64,000 nt of DNA from Mariprofundus sp. EBB-1 (GCF_003665155.1 NZ_RCFQ01000012.1:20399-84398), one strand, 5' to 3'; numbered from the stretch's first letter, positions 53,882-63,786 are shown. Numbers and translations: made by a program. Notes: generated from the letters alone by a model not told the origin.

Positions 53882-56800
53882 TCACTTGTTGGACCAGTTG
53901 CCTCGTTTGGCCTGCTGCTTACGTGCCGGCTGCCACGGTTTACACTGTAAATGCACCGATTCAGGTGAAAAGCGCGCATCCAATTGCGCCTTCACATCAT
54001 CATCCCATTTAATGCACGGTCCGGTCTGTAAGAGGGCAAGACTAGCGTCGGGAAGCCGTACATGGAATGAAAGACGTGCTTTTCCATGTTGAGCGGCCGC
54101 TTTCAGGCGTGCCAATGTCACCTCATCCCAGGCAATACTGGCCGCAGAAATCTGAATTTCACTGACCAATTCAGGTAAAATAATCTGCAACGATGTAATC
54201 GCCTCAGCCACCAGTGTCGGTTCATCACCTCTGGACTTATCCACCCGAACAGCGACCAATAGCGGTTCATCTGCCGCCAATAACTCGGCGGCCTCACTGT
54301 AGAGATCCGCAAAGCAGACCATTTCCGCCTGCCCATGCAAATCCTCGAGCTGCACAAAAGCCATCGTGCCACGGCCACCATGATAGGGGCGAATACTGGA
54401 AACACCTACCGCAACCACAATCTGAGCACCATCTTCACGCTCGCTAAGCTGGCTCAGATTGCAATCACCAAGGCCTGATGCTCGTCCCAAAAAGGATTCC
54501 AACGGATGGCCGGTCAAATAGAAACCAAGCACATCACGCTCAGCCTGCAAAATATCACCCGCACCCCACATTTCAGTCAGCGGGAAACCCTGATTGTTTT
54601 CAGGCTCGACCATGGCAAACAGAGCCGATTGATTGGATGCAAACTCTTTACGTTTCTTGCTCAATTTCTCCATCGTCTCAGCAAGACCTTCCAGGGCTGC
54701 ACTCTGATGCGGAATCAACCCGTTCAACGCACCGGCTTTAATCATACCTTCCAAAATACGTTTGTTCAGCGTGCGCGATGGTGCTCGCATGATCAGTGCT
54801 TCAAAATCATCAAAAACACCATTATTGATACGTTCCTCAACAACAGCCCTGACCGCAGCCTCACCCACCCCTTTAATGGCACCAAGCCCATAACGAATCG
54901 CATCATCTTCAGGCCTGAACTCCCATTCCGACGCGTTGATGTGAGGAGGCAGCATCTCAATACCCATATTGCGACAATCGGTCACCAGCGAGGCAATTTT
55001 ATCCGTATTACCCATATCACAGGAGCAAGTTGCAGCCATAAATGCATGCGGATAATGCGTCTTCAGATAGGCTGTCTGATAGGAGATCAGTGCATATGCG
55101 GCCGAATGCGATTTATTGAATCCATAACCTGCAAACTTCTCCATCAAATCGAATATCTGCTCAGCTTTATCGAGGTCTATCTTCTGCTTTTCGGCCCCTT
55201 CCATGAAAAACTTGCGCTGAATAGCCATCTCTTCCGGCTTTTTCTTACCCATCGCTCGACGCAACATATCCGCCTGACCGAGTGTAAATCCAGCCAGCAC
55301 CTGAGCGATCTGCATCACCTGTTCCTGATACAGAATAACCCCGTTGGTCTCCTGCAGAATAGGTTTGAGTTGCGGCAACAGGTAAACAATCTCCTGGGTG
55401 CCATGTTTACAGGCGATAAAAGTATCCACCATGCCTGATTCCAACGGGCCGGGACGATACAGCGCCACCAGCGCAATAATATCTTCAAAACAGTCAGGCA
55501 ACAGTCGCGTCAACAGATCACGCATGCCTGATGATTCCACCTGAAACACCGCTCCGGTCTGACCGCGCTGCATCAGTTTGAAAGTAGGCTCGTCATGCAT
55601 CGGAATCGTGGTGATATCAAAACTTTGTGCTTCAGGACGCGGATCGAATTGTTTGATCAATTTACAGGCAATGTCGATAACGGTCAGTGTTTTCAAGCCA
55701 AGGAAATCGAATTTCACCAATCCGACTTTCTCACTATTGCCCATATCCCACTGGACCACTTTCCCTTCTTCACCAGCCACTTTGAACAACGGAGCAGTAT
55801 CGGTCAGGTCCCTACTGGCAATAATTACACCGGCAGCGTGTTTACCAGCATTTCGGTGTTTGCCTTCCAGACGCCGGGCCAGATCAAACAAACGCGCCAC
55901 TTCATCATCTTTATCGAGCATCTCAGCAAGTTTCGGCTCTTCAACCAGTGCTTTTTCCAGCGTCATTTTCATATCGGTAGGAATCAGCTTGGCAATCGTA
56001 TTGACCTTAGCCAGATCCATCGCCAATACACGTCCTACATCACGCACCACCGCTTTGGCTTTCATCGAACCATAGGTGATGATCTGAGCAACTTTTTCCT
56101 CACCATACTTTTGCGTCACATAACGAATCACCTCTTCACGGCGTGACATGCAGAAATCGATATCGAAATCGGGCATGGATACACGTTCGGGATTCAAAAA
56201 ACGCTCGAACAGCAGGCCATATTTGATCGGATCAAGGTCAGTAATTTTCAGCACATAAGCGACCAACGAACCGGCACCAGAACCACGCCCGGGACCTACG
56301 GGAATGCCCTGATTCTTGGCCCACAAAATAAAGTCCGATACGATCAGGAAATAACCGGGGAATTTCATTTCCACGATAATATCCAACTCGAAATTCAAAC
56401 GTTTATTATAGACCTCACGATCAGCATCCGGCTCTCCGGCAAGAATTGTCGGCCAGCGCAGATCCAAACCTTCATGGGCTTGTTGACGCATATAATCAGA
56501 CAGATCCATATCACCGGGAGTCTTGAAATCAGGCAGTTGATAATGCCCGAATTGCAAGTCCACATTGCAGCGATTGGCGATATGCATGGTGTTTTCCAAC
56601 GCTTCCGGCACATCGGCAAACAGTTCGGCCATCTCTTCATATGATTTGAGATAATATTCCGGTGTAAAATGACCGGAAACATCGTCATTCAAGGTACGGT
56701 TTTGCTGCAAGGCCAACATCGCTTCAAAGGATTGGAAATCCTCTCGCTGCGGAAAATGGGAGTTATTACTCGCCACCAGTGGAATATCCAGTGCATGCGC

Positions 56801-57388
56801 CATTTCAATGACCTGGCGGTTCACATCTTCCTGACCAGATGCTCCATGCCGCTGCAACTCCAGAAAGAAACAGTTTTCATGAAACATCTCTTTATAGGCC
56901 AGTGCTGCTTCCTTTGCCCCCTGTCGATCACCCTTTTGCAAATGTTTTTCTACTTCGCCACTCCAGCCGGAAGAGAGTGCAATCAAGCCATCGGCATGTT
57001 CAGCCAAAAACGCCTTGCCTACGCGTGGTTTATAATAAAAACCTTCCATAAAAGAGACAGAAATAAGTTTAAGCAGATTTTTCCAGCCCTTATTGTTGCG
57101 CGCCAACAGCACCAATTGCGGAAACTGCGGCCCTCTGGGGCCCTCTGCTACACGTATTGTATGATCTTCACAGATATACACTTCACAGCCCAGAATCGGC
57201 TTGACCCCCAAACGCATGGCTTTGGAATAAAACTCAATGGCACCAAACAGGTTACCGTAATCGGTCAACGCAATGGCAGGCTGTTTGTGTTCAACAGCCT
57301 TTTTAAGCAATCCATCTATCGACGTGGTTGCTCCCAATAGAGAGAAATCAGAGTGGTTGTGAAGATGGGAGAATGGAGCAAAGCGCAT
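53882..57388 (-). CDS. dnaE: DNA polymerase III subunit alpha
   Basis: A 1168-residue replicative polymerase of E. coli DnaE1 length. The PHP domain starts HLHNHSDFSLLGATTSIDGL. The polymerase core has GPGRGSGAGSLVAYVL, the catalytic Asp pair in PDFDIDFCMSRREEVI and the GKHAAGVIIASRDL fingers. Then come a helix-hairpin-helix region, AELL...-type clamp-binding region and an OB fold (IVVAVGVSSIRPYHGGRGTM). dnaE-accA adjacency is conserved with E. coli. Confidence 0.98.
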   Translation of the reverse strand: MRFAPFSHLHNHSDFSLLGATTSIDGLLKKAVEHKQPAIALTDYGNLFGAIEFYSKAMRLGVKPILGCEVYICEDHTIRVAEGPRGPQFPQLVLLARNNKGWKNLLKLISVSFMEGFYYKPRVGKAFLAEHADGLIALSSGWSGEVEKHLQKGDRQGAKEAALAYKEMFHENCFFLELQRHGASGQEDVNRQVIEMAHALDIPLVASNNSHFPQREDFQSFEAMLALQQNRTLNDDVSGHFTPEYYLKSYEEMAELFADVPEALENTMHIANRCNVDLQFGHYQLPDFKTPGDMDLSDYMRQQAHEGLDLRWPTILAGEPDADREVYNKRLNFELDIIVEMKFPGYFLIVSDFILWAKNQGIPVGPGRGSGAGSLVAYVLKITDLDPIKYGLLFERFLNPERVSMPDFDIDFCMSRREEVIRYVTQKYGEEKVAQIITYGSMKAKAVVRDVGRVLAMDLAKVNTIAKLIPTDMKMTLEKALVEEPKLAEMLDKDDEVARLFDLARRLEGKHRNAGKHAAGVIIASRDLTDTAPLFKVAGEEGKVVQWDMGNSEKVGLVKFDFLGLKTLTVIDIACKLIKQFDPRPEAQSFDITTIPMHDEPTFKLMQRGQTGAVFQVESSGMRDLLTRLLPDCFEDIIALVALYRPGPLESGMVDTFIACKHGTQEIVYLLPQLKPILQETNGVILYQEQVMQIAQVLAGFTLGQADMLRRAMGKKKPEEMAIQRKFFMEGAEKQKIDLDKAEQIFDLMEKFAGYGFNKSHSAAYALISYQTAYLKTHYPHAFMAATCSCDMGNTDKIASLVTDCRNMGIEMLPPHINASEWEFRPEDDAIRYGLGAIKGVGEAAVRAVVEERINNGVFDDFEALIMRAPSRTLNKRILEGMIKAGALNGLIPHQSAALEGLAETMEKLSKKRKEFASNQSALFAMVEPENNQGFPLTEMWGAGDILQAERDVLGFYLTGHPLESFLGRASGLGDCNLSQLSEREDGAQIVVAVGVSSIRPYHGGRGTMAFVQLEDLHGQAEMVCFADLYSEAAELLAADEPLLVAVRVDKSRGDEPTLVAEAITSLQIILPELVSEIQISAASIAWDEVTLARLKAAAQHGKARLSFHVRLPDASLALLQTGPCIKWDDDVKAQLDARFSPESVHLQCKPWQPARKQQAKRGNWSNK

Positions 57389-57489
57389 GCCGCGATCTTA
57401 CCCTCAGGCATAAGCTTTTGCATCACTCAGGAAGAGTGTTTTTATTCAGAGCTGCTTTTGAGGAGATGCTGAATAATCAGCACTTCCTA

Positions 57490-58029
57490 TTAACGGAACA
57501 GGTGCTGCCTGTACCAAACCAACTCTTCGATAGATTCACGAATATCTACCAGTGCCATATGCACTGCCTGCTTACGCGGCGGTCGCATTCGGGGATACCA
57601 GCGGCGGGAGAGCTCTTTGATCGTGCTCACATCGATATTGCGATAGTGCAGATAGGCTTCCAACTCAGGCATATAAGGCACCATAAAGCGTCGATCCTGA
57701 TGCACCGAGTTACCACATAACGGCGAAGTGCCCTCAGGGACATACCGGCGTATAAAATCTAAAGTCTGAAGCTCAGCATCACGCATAGAAATCTCTGACC
57801 TTTTCACTCTGGCCGTTAAACCGGATTGACCATGATGGGTGGTATTCCATTCATCCATCGCATCAAGCATGGCATCAGGCTGGTGAATCGCCAGACAGGG
57901 ACCTTCATCCACAATATTCAACTCGCTATCGGTAATGATCGTGGCGATTTCGATAATGGTCTCTTTTTCAGGATCCAGCCCTGTCATCTCAAGATCCATC
58001 CAAACCAGGTTATCTTTTGAAATAGTCAT
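57490..58029 (-). CDS. orn: Oligoribonuclease
   Basis: A 179-residue DEDDh 3'-5' exonuclease that removes the shortest RNA fragments and pGpG. Exo motifs: [34 protein letters not shown] at the C-terminus, and [14 protein letters not shown] with [19 protein letters not shown], where the H...D pair completes the site. The ATG at 58029 is preferred to a GTG two codons upstream. It starts ten bases after the pdxB stop. Confidence 0.95.
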   Translation of the reverse strand: MTISKDNLVWMDLEMTGLDPEKETIIEIATIITDSELNIVDEGPCLAIHQPDAMLDAMDEWNTTHHGQSGLTARVKRSEISMRDAELQTLDFIRRYVPEGTSPLCGNSVHQDRRFMVPYMPELEAYLHYRNIDVSTIKELSRRWYPRMRPPRKQAVHMALVDIRESIEELVWYRQHLFR

Positions 58030-58038
58030 CAGCACACG

Positions 58039-59208
58039 CTATACAATTTTTATACCAATGGCATCTGCCATTTGCAGCGTCTGACTGTCAGCATCTGAAA
58101 TAGATAACGGCGCATGCTGCCAGCTTCGTCTGGCCGGATAGTTTCGACGATAGGCAACAAATGCTAGTGCCAAATCATCGGGGAGCAGATCTGCCCATGA
58201 CTGCATGGCAGCATGATCATCGCTAATCGGATACAGTGCCGAGACTGCAGCATGCAAGGTGTGCCACATGTCATCACCAGCAGAGAGCTCTACAACGGCA
58301 GGAAAATCAGGCAATACAGCATGCATATCCCACGCTGGTTTGATCTCCAGATATTTACACAGCGCATTATAAACAGACTGCGTATTGGCAGCCTTGCCTT
58401 CGACCGAGTGCCCCGCGATGTGTGGTGTCGCAATAGCCATGCCGGCATGCTTGATCAAACGGGCCAACGGTTTCGGTTCATCCTCCCAGCAATCCATCAC
58501 GGCAAAACGGCCATCACCCTGATCCAGCCAGTCGCACAGAGCTGCACTATCCACACAACTGCCACGCGCAGCATTTATGATTCCCACACCGCTGAATGCT
58601 TGTAGTTCCCTATCAGATAACAGATGCACGGTGTTGTCCTCTCCAGAACGAATCAACGGAGTATGTATAGTGAGAATATCGGCCTGCATGAGCACTTCAT
58701 CCAGGCTACAAAACTGATCATCGCCCTCCTGCCGCGCCCTGGGAGGATCATTCAGCAATACCTTCATACCCAAGGAGGTGCACAATTCAGCCAATGCGCC
58801 ACCAATACGCCCTGCTCCAATGATGCCAATTGCACTCTGCGGGATATTGATACGACCCTGTTGATGTAAATCAAGCAGAGCCGCCATCATATATTCTAAT
58901 ACGGAACCGGTAGAAGAACCGGCCGCATTGGCCCATGCAATACCCTGCGCATCCAGCCACGCTTTATCATAATGATCATCACCGATGGTGGCAGTCGCTG
59001 CAAAACGCACACGACTGCTCTGCAATAGATCAGCATTGACTCGTGTTGCCGAACGGGTCAACAGGATATCGGCATCACGCACACGCTCAGCCGTGATCTG
59101 TCTATTTTCCAACACCTGTAAATTCACATCATGGCCCGGCAAGGTGGAAAAAGCTGACTGAACAGACCATATATGCGCATCAGCAACAATGTTTAGCTTA
59201 GATTTCAT
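58039..59208 (-). CDS. pdxB: Erythronate-4-phosphate dehydrogenase
   Basis: A 389-residue D-2-hydroxyacid dehydrogenase in DXP-dependent pyridoxal phosphate synthesis. NIVADAHIWSVQSAFSTLPG begins it; GVGIINAARGSCVDSAALCD, IGAGRIGGALAELCTSLGMK (Rossmann), and LLNDPPRARQEGD match PdxB, as does the C-terminal dimerisation domain (about 290-380). GGGAGAAAG lies before the ATG. PdxB is typical of gammaproteobacteria and a few relatives, a hint about the host lineage. Confidence 0.94.
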   Translation of the reverse strand: MKSKLNIVADAHIWSVQSAFSTLPGHDVNLQVLENRQITAERVRDADILLTRSATRVNADLLQSSRVRFAATATIGDDHYDKAWLDAQGIAWANAAGSSTGSVLEYMMAALLDLHQQGRINIPQSAIGIIGAGRIGGALAELCTSLGMKVLLNDPPRARQEGDDQFCSLDEVLMQADILTIHTPLIRSGEDNTVHLLSDRELQAFSGVGIINAARGSCVDSAALCDWLDQGDGRFAVMDCWEDEPKPLARLIKHAGMAIATPHIAGHSVEGKAANTQSVYNALCKYLEIKPAWDMHAVLPDFPAVVELSAGDDMWHTLHAAVSALYPISDDHAAMQSWADLLPDDLALAFVAYRRNYPARRSWQHAPLSISDADSQTLQMADAIGIKIV

Positions 59209-59294
59209 GTGTACTTTCTCCCCACAACCCTTTTCAACAACGTTTTAACAAGCGCATCTGATGCATCAAAACATACCGCTTTGCAGCTTCCTCA

Positions 59295-60458
59295 CTACAA
59301 GGCCGCAGCATGATGCGTCTCCTGCAAATAGACCTTCATACGGTGCAACCCCTCACGGATATCTGTCAGACTGGCGGCATAAGAGAATCGCACATGGGTA
59401 TTGCATCGGTACAGCCCAAAATCCTCACCCGGCGTAATCGCCACCCCGGCCTGCTCCAACATATGCCAACATAAGGTACGCGCATCATCGGTAATGCGAC
59501 TCACATTGGCATACAGATAAAAAGCACCTTGCGGCTCCACCACGATATCAAAACCAAGTTCGGGCAATGCCTCCAATAACAGCTTACGCCGCTCATCATA
59601 AGCAAGCCGCATGGCTTCAGTGTGCATATCGCACTGCAAAGCCGTGAGAGCAACCTGCTGGGATAAGGTTGGCGCCGCAATAAAGATATTCTGCATCACA
59701 CGCCGACAGGCATCGATAAGAGCCTCCGGCACAATCACCCAGCCAATGCGCCAGCCGGTCATCGCCCAGCGTTTGGAAAAACCATTGACCACAATAGCGC
59801 TATCATCAAATTCAAGCGCACAACGAGCTTTCACACCGTAGGTCAGGCCGTGATACAGCTCATCAGAAATCAGATAACCACCCCGTTGCCGACAACGGTG
59901 TGTCAACGCTTCTAGCACATCATCATCCAGCAGCGTACCGGTAGGATTTGATGGATTAATCACCACTGCTGCCCGTGTCCTATTCGTCCAGTGTTCTTGA
60001 ATCATAGCCTCAGAAAACTGATACTTACTCTCCGGCCCCACCGGAATATTGATCGGTTCACCACCGGCCAAGCGAATAAAGTTACGCTGACAGGGGTAGC
60101 CAGGGTCAGGCAACAGCACCGATTCACCGGCCTCCAGCAGCACCGCATAAAGCAGACTGAAGGCTCCGGAGGTGCCTGGCGTGATGAGAATACGTTGTGC
60201 GTCCACATCCACGCCATACTCTTTTTTATACCAGTCAGACAATGCCTGCTGAAGCTGAGGGTTACCGGTAGATGGCGTATAGAAATTATCACCAAGATCC
60301 AATTGCTTATGGGCCGCTTCGATTACCGGAGCAGGTGTTGGGAAATCAGGCTCACCAATCTCCATATGAATAATCTTACGACCCTCGGCTTCCAGCTCCT
60401 TAGCCCGCTCAAGCAATTGCATTACCCGAAAGGGTTCAATGGTATCTATTCTGCGCAT
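59295..60458 (-). CDS. Class I/II pyridoxal phosphate-dependent aminotransferase
   Basis: A 387-residue fold-type I aminotransferase. Landmarks: IIHMEIGEPDFPTPAPVIEA, NFYTPSTGNPQLQQALSDWY, TPGTSGAFSLLYAVLLEAG, NPSNPTGTLL, and the PLP lysine in VVNGFSKRWAMTGWRIGW. It belongs to the aspartate/alanine aminotransferase branch; the substrate is not determined (succinyl-DAP, alanine and aromatic acids are options). The ATG at 60458 (MRRIDTIEPF) is chosen; the longer frame starts at TTG without a ribosome site. Confidence 0.9.
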   Translation of the reverse strand: MRRIDTIEPFRVMQLLERAKELEAEGRKIIHMEIGEPDFPTPAPVIEAAHKQLDLGDNFYTPSTGNPQLQQALSDWYKKEYGVDVDAQRILITPGTSGAFSLLYAVLLEAGESVLLPDPGYPCQRNFIRLAGGEPINIPVGPESKYQFSEAMIQEHWTNRTRAAVVINPSNPTGTLLDDDVLEALTHRCRQRGGYLISDELYHGLTYGVKARCALEFDDSAIVVNGFSKRWAMTGWRIGWVIVPEALIDACRRVMQNIFIAAPTLSQQVALTALQCDMHTEAMRLAYDERRKLLLEALPELGFDIVVEPQGAFYLYANVSRITDDARTLCWHMLEQAGVAITPGEDFGLYRCNTHVRFSYAASLTDIREGLHRMKVYLQETHHAAAL

Positions 60459-60647
60459 CAGCAAATGATAGCCACGTTCAGGTATAAATGCTGCTTGTAC
60501 TCTTTTGAGGGACAAAAAAACCGTACAGACTCCTTGATTTATTGAGAAAAAATATCAACGGGAATAGAGGCACTTGCCTCTTTCATAAGTAAATACAATC
60601 AGGTCGAAAGTGCTTTTCACGCGGATACATTGCGCCAATCACCATAT

Positions 60648-60764
60648 TTACGCCCATCAACAGAGTTGTTTCCCCTTCTTTCCCTCGATTGAGCCGAATC
60701 GCGAAGCCTAAAAGACCAGTGACTAACAAGATCCAAACGCCATATAGATAGATTATATGCTCAA
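60648..60764 (-). pseudogene. Decayed copy of the 42-residue membrane peptide gene
   Basis: The surrounding ~250 bases (about 60545-60785) align by eye with 63119-63380. On the minus strand the part matching the intact small gene has TTG in place of ATG, a TAA at codon four and a one-base deletion, after which the frame reads GLLGFAIRLNRGKEG, parallel to GLLAFAIRLYQGKKR in the intact copy. It is thus a diverged, probably dead paralogue. Confidence 0.6.
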
Positions 60765-60840
60765 AGTGTCGATTATAGACTATGCTTAAAACAAATTAGT
60801 CAAACAGACTATCGCCACACTTCACCCCAGGGGTTTCATT

Positions 60841-61146
60841 ATGAGCAACAACTTTTCCAGCAACATTGAATCACTACTAAAGAAGCTATATCGGCAATCT
60901 CATGCCACTGGTTTAGAAGATAAGAAGCAGCAAGACTTCATTCGTGGTTATATGGCGGCAGGCTTACAGAATGGCTTGATAGATAAAGCTACACTGGAGA
61001 GGATTATTGATTCTGCCCACCATGATGTGTTTGGCATGAGCATTTCAGAGAAGCATTACGAAAAGATGATTAGTGGTGAAAATACTACCTTCTACGATAC
61101 TCCGACACTCATTAGGAATGGGGTTAAGCTTGATCAACCAAAATAG
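60841..61146 (+). CDS. Small hypothetical protein
   Basis: A 101-residue soluble protein with no signal or membrane segment and no family I recognise. Predicted mostly helical: IESLLKKLYRQSHATG, KKQQDFIRGYMAAGLQNGLI and TLERIIDSAHHDVFGMS. AGGGG lies about nine bases before the ATG. Its composition and the ribosome site support a real gene. It is convergent with the histidine kinase gene and may be an accessory gene. Confidence 0.6.
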   Translation: MSNNFSSNIESLLKKLYRQSHATGLEDKKQQDFIRGYMAAGLQNGLIDKATLERIIDSAHHDVFGMSISEKHYEKMISGENTTFYDTPTLIRNGVKLDQPK

Positions 61147-61222
61147 ATGGAACAAAGGGGAAATGGCAACCCCATGGCTTAATTCTACATATTACGACTG
61201 ATGCAGATCGTAGTTTAAAACA

Positions 61223-62740
61223 TCAGTTCAGAAGAGACTTAATTTTTTGGCTAAGCTCAACAAAATCAAATGGCTTCAACATGATTTTTGTTTTCTCACT
61301 CAGGAGAGCCTCATCGACTGAAGAATCCTGGTAACCTGTGATAAACATAAATGGCATGTTTGGTTTAATGCCCCTGATTTTCGCCATTACCTCTTGTCCG
61401 TTTAGTTTTGGCATAGCTATATCACTTATCACAAGATCAACATTATCTTGCTCTTGCTCAAACAGTTCAACGCCCTCTTTGCCATCGAATGCAATAAATG
61501 TGGCGTAACCAAGCTCCTTAAGCACCTCAGAAAGCATCTCACTGATTGAGCGATTATCGTCTATGATTAAAATTGAAGCATCTTTGGATGCAACCACTGG
61601 AGTGAGTATAGCATGTTGTTTTTCAAGCATGGGCATAGAATTAGAGACTGGTAAAAATATTTGAAACATTGCACCTTTGTCTTCAATACTACTTACAGAA
61701 ATGTCCCCACCATGTTTTTTAATTATCCCAAAAGAAGTAGACAGACCCAGCCCTGTACCTTCTCCTTGTGGTTTCGTTGTGAAAAACGGGTCAAAGACTC
61801 GATGAATATTATTTTCTGAAATACCTTTACCTGTATCGCGAACCTTGATGCAGACAAACGAGTCGGCATTATTGCGATTCATTGAGCATTGCTTCATTTT
61901 GCAATTAAATCCGGAACAGTTCGCGGTAGAAATGCTTATTGAACCTTCAGAAGCTCCAATAGCATGTGTTGCATTATTAATAATGTTTAGAAGCGTTTGT
62001 TCTATCTGACTTTTCACGCCATGTATCAGAAAATTATTTTTCGATTCATTTAATCTGATTGATATTTTTTCAGGAACTGTGATTTTAGCAATTTGCACTA
62101 TCTCACGTGTTATATCTCCAAGCTTAAAATTCTCAAACTGAATTTCGTGATGGCGGGCATAAATGAGTAGCTGCCTAATAATACTCGCAGCCTTCTTACT
62201 TAGAGAGTTGATTGATTCAATTCTGGCAACGCCACTTTCTGATAATGATTCATTCCTGGAAATTAAATATGCCTGACCAGTTATCCCCGCGAGTACATTA
62301 TTAAAATTATGAGCTATACCACTCACCATTTCGCCTAATGCTTCCATCTTTTGAGATTGCTCAAGTTTAAGCGCTTGGCTTTCAACTTCAGTTAAATCTT
62401 GCATGGAAGCACATATGTATTGTTCGCCATCTATTTCTGTAGGATTAAGGGCAATCGCTACCGGGAATGCTGTGCCATCTTTTCGTAACGCAGTGAATCG
62501 TCGGCCTTGATTCGTCACACGTTTAAGTTCCTCTGGCATATCCATATAGCTCGAACGATGATTAATATGAGCATGCCGAATGGCTTCTGGTAAGAGTGTT
62601 TCAACGGCTAAACCTTCCAATTCTTTATTGGAATAACCAAGCATTGAGCATATAGCATTATTGCAAAATTCAATTGCACCCTTTTGATTGATAACAATCA
62701 CACCATCAATCGTCGAATTTAATATACTAAGATACTTCAT
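61223..62740 (-). CDS. PAS-domain hybrid sensor histidine kinase
   Basis: A 505-residue cytoplasmic hybrid kinase without transmembrane segments. PAS domain (about 1-115: IDGVIVINQKGAIEFCNNA and RKDGTAFPVAIALNP), HisKA with phospho-His144 in MVSGIAHNFNN, HATPase (about 240-360) with NIINNATHAIG, DTGKGISE and GTGLGLSTSFGIIKKHGG, then a receiver domain (about 385-505) with ILIIDDNRSISEML and the phosphoacceptor in VISDIAMPKLNG. The HATPase has an unusual Cys-rich insert (NCSGFNCKMKQCSMNRNN). No partner regulator is adjacent. A GTG at 62788 is an alternative start. Confidence 0.9.
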   Translation of the reverse strand: MKYLSILNSTIDGVIVINQKGAIEFCNNAICSMLGYSNKELEGLAVETLLPEAIRHAHINHRSSYMDMPEELKRVTNQGRRFTALRKDGTAFPVAIALNPTEIDGEQYICASMQDLTEVESQALKLEQSQKMEALGEMVSGIAHNFNNVLAGITGQAYLISRNESLSESGVARIESINSLSKKAASIIRQLLIYARHHEIQFENFKLGDITREIVQIAKITVPEKISIRLNESKNNFLIHGVKSQIEQTLLNIINNATHAIGASEGSISISTANCSGFNCKMKQCSMNRNNADSFVCIKVRDTGKGISENNIHRVFDPFFTTKPQGEGTGLGLSTSFGIIKKHGGDISVSSIEDKGAMFQIFLPVSNSMPMLEKQHAILTPVVASKDASILIIDDNRSISEMLSEVLKELGYATFIAFDGKEGVELFEQEQDNVDLVISDIAMPKLNGQEVMAKIRGIKPNMPFMFITGYQDSSVDEALLSEKTKIMLKPFDFVELSQKIKSLLN

Positions 62741-62930
62741 TGTTTCAATTTCTTCATAGAAAAAATCTCTACCACACAAACATGACACCCATAAGACAAT
62801 TATGGTTAATCTAGCCCATGACGGCCTGCAAAATACAGCCCATCAGCATTTTGTTTGCGTCAATGCGAGGCTATTTAGTTTTAGCAGTAGATAGTTCCAC
62901 TTCCGATTTTTGGGAGAATGCCTAACGCAA

Positions 62931-63036
62931 AAGACCCGCGTGACATTAAGTCACACCGGTTTTTTAGGTAAAAGCCTAACGCAAAAAGCCTAACGCAAAA
63001 AGCCAGCGTGACATTGAGTCACACTGGCTTTTTTTG
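62931..63036 (+). terminator. Two tandem related terminator hairpins
   Basis: Hairpin A (62934-62966) and hairpin B (63001-63036) share the core GTGAC-loop-GTCAC with loops ATTAA and ATTGA and the same C-A mismatch. B has the longer stem (AAAAAGCCAG against CTGGCTTTTT) and a T7 run. Direct repeats of GCCTAACGCAAAA-type (starting near 62920, 62974 and 62989) precede them. The tandem looks like a duplicated terminator; which gene it serves is unclear, as it lies upstream of the kinase gene. Confidence 0.8.
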
Positions 63037-63234
63037 TTGGTACGAGAACTGTACCCTAATAGATACACTAAACTACTGTTTATATTGAATATAGTTCCAT
63101 TGTAATTTTCACCGTACCACACAATATACCCCACCAAACAGGGGCGCTTGGCCTCTTTTCCTAAGCAAATATAATCAAGTGAATTATTCGATGAAAGAAC
63201 TTTTCACACGGATATTTTGCGCAGATCACAATAC

Positions 63235-63363
63235 TTACGCCCAAGAATTAAAATCAAAAGCTTTCTGGTTACGCTTCTTTCCTTGATAGAGCCGAATAGC
63301 GAAGGCTAAAAGGCCAATGGCTACCAAGATTACAAAGCCCATAAAGATATTTTCTGCGTTCAT
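63235..63363 (-). CDS. 42-residue single-span membrane peptide
   Basis: Reading starts MNAENIFMGFVILVAIG and ends FDFNSWA, with one hydrophobic span (about 6-24) followed by a basic RLYQGKKRNQK stretch, so an N-out/C-in small membrane protein is plausible. TATAAT sits only seven bases before the ATG and there is no ribosome site, so a leaderless transcript is possible. A diverged, broken copy lies at 60648-60764. Function unknown. Confidence 0.5.
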   Translation of the reverse strand: MNAENIFMGFVILVAIGLLAFAIRLYQGKKRNQKAFDFNSWA

Positions 63364-63380
63364 GAAATTTATTATAGACT

Positions 63381-63786
63381 GTTTTTTAAATATGTTGCTT
63401 GAAACTACTGATTAAGCGGTAAATTTGGGCATGTTTTTAAAACACTCATTTTGCATGCATAAAAGATTCACTGCCCCAACGGTCTTTTGATACTTGTTCT
63501 GTAGGGATTTGATCCCCCCACCTTATCAAACCTTAGCAAAGGTACTGTGAGAGCATTCCGGCTGTAGGTAATTCAGGCCGCACGATCGCGCTATTCGCTA
63601 AATTTTTTTAAACAGTTTACGCAATAGAAAAGGCCGATAACTTTTACTCAGGAGCAGCCCGAGGTGTTACCGACCAAGAACGGAGGATAACAGAACATAG
63701 CAATGGTCGCTTATTTTTGACCTGCTATTGCAGTGATACATGATTAATCTGTTATTTTTCTATTTTCAACTATGCTTAAAGTTACA
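63381..63786. other. Intergenic region without recognised gene
   Basis: About 400 bases of mixed sequence. No open frame with a ribosome site, tRNA, or strong hairpin was seen. The string ACTATGCTTAAA before the next gene also occurs at the end of the repeat copy near 60780, so a piece of the duplicated element may extend here. Confidence 0.4.

Noticed and set aside
63191..63286. A 31-codon plus-strand frame (MKELFTRIF...) antisense to the 42-residue peptide
   Set aside because: It lacks a ribosome site and is not kept in the homologous copy near 60600; the minus-strand frame with a clear membrane span is the better candidate.
60545..63400. CRISPR array or insertion sequence explaining the repeated segments
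   Set aside because: Only two diverged copies, no regular spacers, no transposase and no terminal inverted repeats were recognised.
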